From positions 1 through 40,101 of IMG/VR virus record IMGVR_UViG_3300016457_000312: DNA of 40,101 bases; one strand, 5' to 3'. Below the pieces are notes generated by a model that was given only the letters and a program-made list of their open reading frames with translations, was not told the DNA's origin and searched no databases. This stretch comes from a virus. Numbering within the stretch: position 1 is the first letter of the stretch; each line of letters starts with the position of its first letter. Shown here piece after piece: positions 19,749-26,445 of this stretch. Position numbers and translations under genes: made by a program.

Positions 19749-21758
19749 ATGTCTGGGCCTCAAGAACAATACGCGGTTGAGCCGAAGCAACAAGACGACG
19801 ATTCGTATGAGCAGAAGATGCTTAAGCGGGTCAATGACGATATGTCTACGGCGGAGCAGTTTAGGTCTACCCGGCAAAAGATTGTGGACGAGTATCGCAA
19901 GCAATACCGAAACTCACAGTATTATGAGGAGTTCAGGGCGATCAAAGAACAGCCGTTACCAATAGCCCAACAACTTGTTGACCAGTTCGTAGCGTTGCAA
20001 CAAGACAAGATCGGGTTTAATAACCAACCGGCTCGCGCGGTTGGAACACCCGGCACTGACCCGGCGGAGGTCGATGCTATTCAAAGCATGACTGATTGGC
20101 AGGATTACCGCGACGGGATTATCGGTAAATTGGGCGATGCCCTAAACTCTTGCGCGGTTGACGGTCATTGTGTCGCTCAGGTGGATTTTCTTGAGACTAA
20201 GAAGTGGCGTTGGCGAGTGGTCAATGATGAGTTTGGACCCGACCAATGGCAACGAGTTGAGGAAATCGACTACATTGGGCCGGTAGTTAAGATGATAGAT
20301 TCCAACAGCCTATACTATTCCGGAGACAAAAAGAATTTGGCTGACCCTTTTCCCTTGATGGTTAAGTCACCCCAGGCACGAGAGTTCTTTGACTCAAAAC
20401 CGTATTTCTTCAATCAGACATTACTTGACGATGAAGAACAGTCAACCTCGACAAAGACAACCGACTCGGCGGATATACCGAACGTCACGGAAGAAAGGAT
20501 CAGCTTCACAAACGTTACGGGGCGGATACATGATTACGTTGAATGGCAAGCGCCGGTCAACAAGGCCGAATTATATGAGTTCATGGTCTCGAAGGGGATG
20601 GAAGACCAAGTTATGTCGCCGGAAGGCGAGATGCCTCAAGTTGATCCGGCTGAGACAACCTGGGCGATTATTGGCGTGGCGGATAAGAAGACGGTTGTGC
20701 GATTACAGGAAGCGCCGTTTGGCTTGAATCGGCCTAACATTCTGGTTGGTTGCATTCAGAAAGACGGAAGCGTATTTCGTGGGATAGGGTTACTCGACTT
20801 GATCTTCTCACTGTGTCGCGGTGCCGACCAGGCCGCCGGTATGATGATTGAAAATGTCGTGCAGTCGATTGATTCCGGTTGGGGCTTGGATCGAGAGAGG
20901 GTGCACGGGGCAACCCCAGTGATAAATAGTCGGAATTTCATTTTTGAGTGTGACGGCAACCCTAATGAAGTTTTGAAGCGCCTTGACCAACCGAACCTGT
21001 CTGATCCACTGGCGGCGTTGATCGAGTTTTATTTCACCAAGGCCAAGGAAGCGGCTAAATTGCCGGATGTGACGCTGGGGCGTGGCGACAAGAACGCTGA
21101 AACTCTCGGTGAGAATGCGATGGCCGAGTCTCACGCGACGGTTGGTTTGTCTGAATATCTTCGCGTATTTGAGGAAACTTTCCTTCGACCGCTCTATCAG
21201 ATGCGGAACGAGATCAGCGTTGAGCTGATAGATCAGGAGTTTGTTTACGGGGTTATTGGTGACGGTGCGGTTCATTGGAGTAAGCCGATGCAACCTTCGG
21301 CAGTCCGAGCGTCAGTTGACTTTATTTGCGAGTCTTCCACGAGGGAAACCAATAAGGCCGTTACAACGTCACAGATGACGGCGTTCTTGGACATGGCTCC
21401 CAATTTGGTCGCCGCAGGCACTCCCGTTGGCATAGGAGCAATAGCTAAGATACTGGCCCAGAATGGGTTTAGTATGTCACAAGAGACAATTGATACAATT
21501 CTGCCGTTGGAAAAATTAGCGAAAGAACAAGAGATTGATGTCGGGGCGCTGATAGCTCAGACGGCATTGGACAAATTACAGGCCGAGGCGATTTTGGCTA
21601 AAATCCAACTGGATTCCATCCTCGCCGGTCAGATACCAGGGCAGGGGGTGCCCGATGATCCGGGAGGTGGTGCAGGTGGCCCTACTGCACAACCGATGAC
21701 AGGTGCCGAGGCTGAACAGAACGTGAACCAAGAGAATCAGGTAACTTTAAGGGAATAG
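19749..21758 (+). CDS. Portal protein (P22-like podovirus type)
   Basis: The 669-residue protein starts at ATG one base after the previous stop, with GAGG ahead. Its N-terminal 160 residues follow P22-like portals: a helical start (AEQFRSTRQKIVDEYRKQYRN), PLPIAQQLVDQFVALQQDKIGFN, and a helix ending ALNSCAVDGHCVAQVDF before a strand-rich part. Further on, FRGIGLLDLIFSLCRGADQAAGMMIENV and the C-terminal helical stem agree with portal folds. Size and position after terminase and before scaffold and capsid support this. Twelve copies would form the DNA gate at the head vertex and bind terminase. The last 60 residues are Gly/Pro/Gln-rich. Confidence 0.8.
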   Translation: MSGPQEQYAVEPKQQDDDSYEQKMLKRVNDDMSTAEQFRSTRQKIVDEYRKQYRNSQYYEEFRAIKEQPLPIAQQLVDQFVALQQDKIGFNNQPARAVGTPGTDPAEVDAIQSMTDWQDYRDGIIGKLGDALNSCAVDGHCVAQVDFLETKKWRWRVVNDEFGPDQWQRVEEIDYIGPVVKMIDSNSLYYSGDKKNLADPFPLMVKSPQAREFFDSKPYFFNQTLLDDEEQSTSTKTTDSADIPNVTEERISFTNVTGRIHDYVEWQAPVNKAELYEFMVSKGMEDQVMSPEGEMPQVDPAETTWAIIGVADKKTVVRLQEAPFGLNRPNILVGCIQKDGSVFRGIGLLDLIFSLCRGADQAAGMMIENVVQSIDSGWGLDRERVHGATPVINSRNFIFECDGNPNEVLKRLDQPNLSDPLAALIEFYFTKAKEAAKLPDVTLGRGDKNAETLGENAMAESHATVGLSEYLRVFEETFLRPLYQMRNEISVELIDQEFVYGVIGDGAVHWSKPMQPSAVRASVDFICESSTRETNKAVTTSQMTAFLDMAPNLVAAGTPVGIGAIAKILAQNGFSMSQETIDTILPLEKLAKEQEIDVGALIAQTALDKLQAEAILAKIQLDSILAGQIPGQGVPDDPGGGAGGPTAQPMTGAEAEQNVNQENQVTLRE

Positions 21759-21772
21759 TGTAGGAAGTAGAA

Positions 21773-22264
21773 ATGCCCAGAAAATCCGATATCGCAAACG
21801 CCGCGAACAGGGAGTGGCGAAGAGAAAATAACCTGGTTGGTGTCCGACTGGACGTTCATCAAAGGCGTACTTTGGGTGCGTTTGTAGAGCAACGTTGGCA
21901 GGAGGCTAAAGATAACCCCTTAGCGCCTGTTGCGTCGGTTGACCCCGGTCTTAAACCAACTGGTGAGAGGCGGCCATGTACGGCCGATATTGAAACGATT
22001 GGAACTAGGAGCAGGACGAGGACGGTCTTACGGGAAGTCGAAACTGGGCGCAATGATCGCGGACCAATTACCACGATGAAGAACGTTCGGGAAAACTACA
22101 TCGAAATAAGTGGTTTGTTGACGGCCGAGGAAGCCGATACGCTTGGCACTCAGGAATGGTGCTCGCAAGGTGACAAGTCCGGCACATATACCTGTGTAAT
22201 AGACGGTCGCAGATTTAAGTTAAGTCAGGAGGATTACGTCAAATTATGCGAATTGCAAAGCTAA
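21773..22264 (+). CDS. Hypothetical head-region protein
   Basis: The 163-residue protein starts at ATG 21773 with TAGGAAG ahead. It is basic at first (ANREWRRENNLVGVRLDVHQRRTL) and later shows NYIEISGLLTAEEADTLGTQEW and YTCVIDGRRFKLSQEDYVKL, which look like a small alpha/beta unit. It lies between portal and scaffold genes, where head accessory proteins are common. No family is recognised. Confidence 0.6.
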   Translation: MPRKSDIANAANREWRRENNLVGVRLDVHQRRTLGAFVEQRWQEAKDNPLAPVASVDPGLKPTGERRPCTADIETIGTRSRTRTVLREVETGRNDRGPITTMKNVRENYIEISGLLTAEEADTLGTQEWCSQGDKSGTYTCVIDGRRFKLSQEDYVKLCELQS

Positions 22265-22527
22265 CACATCCGGTTAAGAATGATGAGTTTGTGTCTTGGC
22301 TGAGATCGGTGGCGGGGCAGCATTTTATGGGGTTGTTGGTGGCATACCACCGACAGGAACTTGAGATGCTTCAGGCTCAGGCTTTGCGAAAAGGTGATAC
22401 CGAATGCTTAAAGGGTGAGGTCATGGGCCTTGCTCGATTTTTGAAACCATTTGATTTTCTGGCTGACACGGCAACAGAAACAGACGACAAGTCTGACACG
22501 GCAACGGGAACAGCTAAGGAGTTATAG
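22246..22527 (+). CDS. Hypothetical head-region protein with scaffold-like tail
   Basis: The 93-residue protein starts at ATG 22246, overlapping the previous gene by 19 bases. The first 65 residues are helical (VKNDEFVSWLRSVAGQHFMGLLVAYHRQELEMLQAQAL). The C-terminal tail contains ETDDKSDT, the same eight residues found in the N-terminal part of the scaffold protein that follows. The stop TAG shares a base with the scaffold GTG start (TAGTG). It may be a small partner of the scaffold. Confidence 0.6.
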   Translation: MRIAKLTHPVKNDEFVSWLRSVAGQHFMGLLVAYHRQELEMLQAQALRKGDTECLKGEVMGLARFLKPFDFLADTATETDDKSDTATGTAKEL

Positions 22528-22738
22528 TGACTGAGAAGGTAAATGACAGCCCAGATGTAGACGCGACCCCCGAACCTACGGGTGTTGAGGATGCAATGGT
22601 GGGTGACTTGGAAAAGGTTGTTTTTGACGATCCGATGGCGGATGAGCCAATAACCCTTGACGGGGTGGATGACCAAACCAAGGACGTTGGAGAAGACGCT
22701 CCTGACACAACGCCAGAAACAGACGATAAGTCTGACAC
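22476..22738 (+). repeat. 24-bp direct repeat shared by two adjacent head genes
   Basis: AGAAACAGACGACAAGTCTG at 22476 (24 bases to 22499) recurs at 22715-22738 with one change. Both copies are in the same phase and give ETDDKSDT, one at the end of the 22246 gene and one in the scaffold N-terminal region. Confidence 0.85.
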
Positions 22739-23480
22739 AAAGGCTGATACAGGTGTTGATCCGCTTTCTACGTTGATGGAAGAGACAGGTCTGATGGCCA
22801 AGTATGGCACGTCGGAGAAGGCTTTAAGGGCTTTGTCTGATGCTCAGACTGAACTCGAAAGACGAGGACAAGAGGCTAAACAGTATCAGCAGGTGAACGC
22901 GCAATTAACTGAAATGATTCGCAACATTCGCCCGCCGGCACCAGCCGAGGTTGGATTAACACAAGACGATCTGGACCAGTTTATGGTGGACCCTACGCCA
23001 GAGGCTTTCCAGTCTCTTTCAGCTAAGGCAGGTTACGTGCAAAAGTCTGAGTTTGATAATGGGATGCAGGCGATACAACGACTGCATAACACTATGGAGA
23101 ACCAGGCATTGGCGGACGACTTTAATGACCACGAAGATTTTAGAGACGTTGGCAGATACGTTCGGACACATAACGACTTACCACCCGCAGGTCTCAATCC
23201 CCAATGGGATAAGATTATGGGGATGGTTAAGAAGTTTCCAACTCTGAGCAAGGTATCGATCAACGAACTAATCGGTGCGTTTCACCAGCCGGGATCAAAA
23301 TCGTCTAAACCTGATGTGCCCCTTGTTCCGCCACACAAGAAGGTGGCCGCCACCACAACGTCTGCTGACCGGACCCCCGGCAATAGCGGCGTTCGTGCTG
23401 ATGGGCTACCTATCAACTTTGACAGTTTATCGGTGGAACAACAGGAAAATGTACTTACAAAGATGGGATATTTTGGATGA
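22527..23480 (+). CDS. Scaffolding protein
   Basis: The 317-residue protein starts at GTG 22527. The first 85 residues are very acidic and disordered (DATPEPTGVEDAMVGDLEKVV, DKSDTKADTG). The middle is a coiled-coil (ALRALSDAQTELERRGQEAKQYQQVNAQLTEM), followed by a Pro-rich stretch and a helical C-terminal part. This build, with the gene right before the capsid gene, is standard for phage scaffolds that guide prohead assembly and then leave. The C-terminal helix region (about 190-245) probably contacts the capsid protein. There is no protease motif. Confidence 0.75.
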   Translation: MTEKVNDSPDVDATPEPTGVEDAMVGDLEKVVFDDPMADEPITLDGVDDQTKDVGEDAPDTTPETDDKSDTKADTGVDPLSTLMEETGLMAKYGTSEKALRALSDAQTELERRGQEAKQYQQVNAQLTEMIRNIRPPAPAEVGLTQDDLDQFMVDPTPEAFQSLSAKAGYVQKSEFDNGMQAIQRLHNTMENQALADDFNDHEDFRDVGRYVRTHNDLPPAGLNPQWDKIMGMVKKFPTLSKVSINELIGAFHQPGSKSSKPDVPLVPPHKKVAATTTSADRTPGNSGVRADGLPINFDSLSVEQQENVLTKMGYFG

Positions 23481-23521
23481 TAGTATGATTCTTGTCTGGT
23501 CCGCCAGACGAGGATTATATT

Positions 23522-24799
23522 TTGGCTAACTTTGCAGATGGTCTTGCGGACGCGACTTACGCGACCACGACCTCAACGATGGATGCTGGTGTCCCCTCAA
23601 CGTTTTGGAGCAAAAGGTTCCTGTCGTTGTTGACGCAACAGATGGTCCTTCACCAATTCGCTCAGTTGAAACCGTTACCAGAGGGTAATGGTACTACGGT
23701 TGAGTTTAGCAGACCCCGCCCTCTCGATGCCGCTATGACAGCGCTGACTGAGGGCCAACACCCGAACGCTTCAGAAGTTCTCTGGCAGAAGGTCACGGCG
23801 ACTCTGGCCGAGTATGGCGATTTCGGGCAAATCACGTCGTTATTGTCTCAGGCTCACTTAAACCAGGAATTGCTCGGCGCTGTCGAGATATTCGCGGATC
23901 AGGCTGGTCAGACAATGAATCAGCTCTTATTGCGGGAAATAGTAGCTAATGGTAGTTATCACATTCCCGCTGACCTTTCGGCTACGTCGCAGTACAACGG
24001 GACGTTCACTACGGTTACGAGTAAGACGGAGTTGAAGTCAGCTGGTCTGGCGGCAAATTCCAACTACGGTGATGCCAATGATGACCTCAACGAGTCGGTT
24101 ATTACGATTCTTGATGGTCCGGCGGCTGGCGAGTCCAGACCTATCACCGATTATGTCACCTCTGATGGTGTAATGACGGTGCCAACGCTTGATATGTTGC
24201 CGGAAGCCGGTGACGCTTTCCACGTTTCGACCCCTGACGAGATTACCACTGGCGATGACTTGTCCTGGGCTAACGTCAAAAAGGCTCGCGCAATTCTCAA
24301 GACGAGATTGGCGAAGCCGTTTGCCGGTGGCTATCTTGTGATGGTTGTCGGCCCGGAAGAAGCTGCTGGCCTCATGGATGATGCTGTTTGGAAGAACTTG
24401 CAGTATTACAAGGATTCCGCTAAGGGTGGCTTCACAGGTGAACTTGGCAAGTACGCAGGTTTCCGTGTGGTTGAGCATACTACGCCATTCCAGTTCAACC
24501 TGTCGGCCTCACGAGGCACCGCGGGGTCTGGTGGTGTCCAAGCCGCAGGGGCTGGTTACGTTTCGGGGGGTGCCGTATCGTGCGTTCCTTGTTTCGGAAA
24601 GAACGCCTTTGCTTCAACCACCTTCAAGAAGAAGGGGAAGCAGGGGATGAAACCACCCGTCATCGTGAAACAGCCCAACAAGTACGATACGAGCAATCCG
24701 TTAAATCGGTATGCGACTGCTGGTTGGGTTATCGAGACGGTCAAGAAGTCGCTACGTGGCGATCATGTTGTTTGTATCAACGTGGACTCTACGCAGTAA
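23522..24799 (+). CDS. Major capsid protein, N4 gp56 family
   Basis: The frame is open from TTG 23492; I prefer TTG 23522, with GAGG eight bases ahead, giving 425 residues beginning ANFADGLADATYATTTSTMD. The text VPSTFWSKRFLSLLTQQMVLHQFAQLKPLPEGNGTTVEFSRPRPL followed by LTEGQHP and LAEYGDFGQIT is the typical N-terminal half of N4 gp56-family capsid proteins (TIGR04387), and RYATAGWVIETVKKSLRGDHVVCINV matches the family's end. The fold is HK97-like. A middle insertion (about residues 160-240, DGPAAGESRPITDYVT) may be a surface domain. A hairpin follows the stop. Confidence 0.9.
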   Translation: MANFADGLADATYATTTSTMDAGVPSTFWSKRFLSLLTQQMVLHQFAQLKPLPEGNGTTVEFSRPRPLDAAMTALTEGQHPNASEVLWQKVTATLAEYGDFGQITSLLSQAHLNQELLGAVEIFADQAGQTMNQLLLREIVANGSYHIPADLSATSQYNGTFTTVTSKTELKSAGLAANSNYGDANDDLNESVITILDGPAAGESRPITDYVTSDGVMTVPTLDMLPEAGDAFHVSTPDEITTGDDLSWANVKKARAILKTRLAKPFAGGYLVMVVGPEEAAGLMDDAVWKNLQYYKDSAKGGFTGELGKYAGFRVVEHTTPFQFNLSASRGTAGSGGVQAAGAGYVSGGAVSCVPCFGKNAFASTTFKKKGKQGMKPPVIVKQPNKYDTSNPLNRYATAGWVIETVKKSLRGDHVVCINVDSTQ

Positions 24800-24808
24800 C
24801 TACGATTT

Positions 24809-24830
24809 GGGAGCGGGGCAACTCGCTCCC
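24809..24830 (+). other. Hairpin after the capsid gene
   Basis: GGGAGCG (24809-24815) pairs perfectly with CGCTCCC (24824-24830) with an eight-base loop. No T run follows, so it is not a full intrinsic terminator. It could protect capsid mRNA or partly reduce transcription of the tail genes. Confidence 0.5.
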
Positions 24831-24848
24831 ATCTCCAAAGGGTGAATT

Positions 24849-25118
24849 ATGGATGGCATGAAAATCAATCCGAACTTACGGGTGTATTTACATCGGTGTA
24901 CCGGTTGTGATAAGATAGAGACCCTGACGACATTACCGGCTTTTGGTAAAGCGTCTCGGACGTGTTCTTGTGGTGGGACATTGCTGTTTTCTGAGATTGT
25001 ACCCCAAAAACCGCGTGAAGGGATGGCTTACCCGTCGGTGAACTTCAATCACTGGCGACCCGACTATACGCAAATGGATGCTGAGAAAGAGGCCACCGCG
25101 GCGGGGATGTACGAGTGA
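24849..25118 (+). CDS. Zinc-ribbon-like protein after capsid
   Basis: The 89-residue protein starts at ATG 24849 with AGGGTG ahead. It has CTGC near residue 17 and CSC about 20 residues later (HRCTGCDKIETL, TCSCGGTLLF), a C-x2-C plus C-x-C set for one zinc, then a Pro/Tyr-rich tail (VNFNHWRPDYTQMDAEKEA). It overlaps the adaptor gene by four bases. A small structural or assembly role at the head is possible. Confidence 0.6.
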   Translation: MDGMKINPNLRVYLHRCTGCDKIETLTTLPAFGKASRTCSCGGTLLFSEIVPQKPREGMAYPSVNFNHWRPDYTQMDAEKEATAAGMYE

Positions 25119-25783
25119 CAAAGGGAAACCTCAAGAAAGATTTGCTGTACTTGGCAAGACAGACCGATATGGCCGAGGATGATCTTGATGCTCATGTTGA
25201 GTTTTGCATTGAACGTGGGCTGAACAGTTTCTGGAACGCTCATGGCTGGACGTGGAGTACGCGGCCGTATTCTCTGAGTATATCGAGCGAAGCGGCCGCT
25301 TACGAGCTACCAGAAGACTTCAGGGGTATCAGGGCGGTTAGAGAGAAAGATAGCTCCTATGGTGGGGCAATAATCTACGTCCCGAAAGAGCGGTTCGACA
25401 GGGAGTACCCGTACCCTACCGCATCGACAAGCGGGCGACCGAGGGTCTGTACGGTCTACTACGACCGGGAAGAAGCCCTGAATTATATACAATTCTTTCC
25501 TGTGCCTGAATCCGGGGATACAATCTATATTGAGATGTACACGACTGTCGGCAATGTGGATAGTGTGCCTCATGGTTTTGAGTCGGGGTTGATGGCTGAC
25601 GTTGAGAGATTTCTTTACAAATTAGGAACGCCCGCCAGATTTTCAGCGCAACAATCGTTTGATACCGAGTTGAGGCGAATGATTCGTCTGGACGGTCCGT
25701 TTAAGGGCAAGCTAATAGAAATAATTACAGGATCAGTCGGCCCAACCAGGGGCCAATCGTTCGGGGAGTATTTTAGCGGATGA
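25115..25783 (+). CDS. Head-tail adaptor (tail tubular protein A-like)
   Basis: The 222-residue protein starts at GTG 25115 in the previous stop. A helical start (EDDLDAHVEFCIERGLNSFWNAHGWTW) is followed by YSLSISSEAAAYELPEDFRGIRAV and YIQFFPVPESGDTIYIEMYTTVG, the strand pair typical of tail tubular A/adaptor proteins of short-tailed phages, then a helical end. These proteins sit in a ring under the portal. No signal peptide is present, unlike in the next two genes. Confidence 0.65.
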   Translation: MTKGNLKKDLLYLARQTDMAEDDLDAHVEFCIERGLNSFWNAHGWTWSTRPYSLSISSEAAAYELPEDFRGIRAVREKDSSYGGAIIYVPKERFDREYPYPTASTSGRPRVCTVYYDREEALNYIQFFPVPESGDTIYIEMYTTVGNVDSVPHGFESGLMADVERFLYKLGTPARFSAQQSFDTELRRMIRLDGPFKGKLIEIITGSVGPTRGQSFGEYFSG

Positions 25784-26445
25784 GAATACTACAATTCATT
25801 CTGTGTTTGACGTTGGTGGTTGGTTCTATCGGTGCCCAGACGGCCCCGGAGCTTGACTCTATTGCGGCGGCGGTAGTGGAACAAGTTGGGGCCGTGACCG
25901 GCTCGACCGTTACACACGAGATCAACCGGGCGTACTTACAAGTGACGACTTCTTACCCCGCCTATGAGGTTGTTGACACCGTGACTATCGACAGCGCGTC
26001 GGGGCGAGTAGCGTTGCCCGCTGATTACGACCGCATGATAGCCGTCGATCTCATAGCCGCCGACGAGGAAGATGACAAGGCGCGGGTGCCGTTACGTAAG
26101 GTGCCAACTGACACTACTTCGGCCAGTATTATCAGGGCAAGCATGGTTGTTTCTAATGAGGCGGATCAAAAGTATTATCAGGTGACGGCGCGGTATCTTT
26201 ACACCTATCCCCGCTGGGTCAGGTCCGATACGGCGACATTTGAAGTCCGGTATTATGCTGTCGGTGCGAAATTGACATCAGGGGCAGACACGATTATGGT
26301 GGCCTTTGCTTATCGAAATGCCGTGTTCTACTTGGCGTGCGCCGAGTATCAGGCGCGGCGCGGTCAGTTTAACGACGCTCGGTTTTACACGGCTCTTTGT
26401 GAACAGCGTTACGGTCCCCTGCAACGCCGGAGAGATGAAGAATGA
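25780..26445 (+). CDS. Second adaptor-like protein with Sec signal peptide
   Basis: The 221-residue protein starts with MRILQFILCLTLVVGSIGA then QTAP, a convincing signal peptide. The mature part repeats the order of the adaptor family: helix (EINRAYLQVTTSYPAYEVVDT), RVALPADYDRMIAVDLI, a strand pair near TARYLYTYPRWVRSDTATFEVRYY, and helices with YRNAVFYLACAEYQARRGQFNDARFY. It may be a duplicated adaptor or a tail ring protein. ATGA overlaps link it to both neighbours. An exported head-tail connector is unexpected. Confidence 0.6.
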   Translation: MRILQFILCLTLVVGSIGAQTAPELDSIAAAVVEQVGAVTGSTVTHEINRAYLQVTTSYPAYEVVDTVTIDSASGRVALPADYDRMIAVDLIAADEEDDKARVPLRKVPTDTTSASIIRASMVVSNEADQKYYQVTARYLYTYPRWVRSDTATFEVRYYAVGAKLTSGADTIMVAFAYRNAVFYLACAEYQARRGQFNDARFYTALCEQRYGPLQRRRDEE

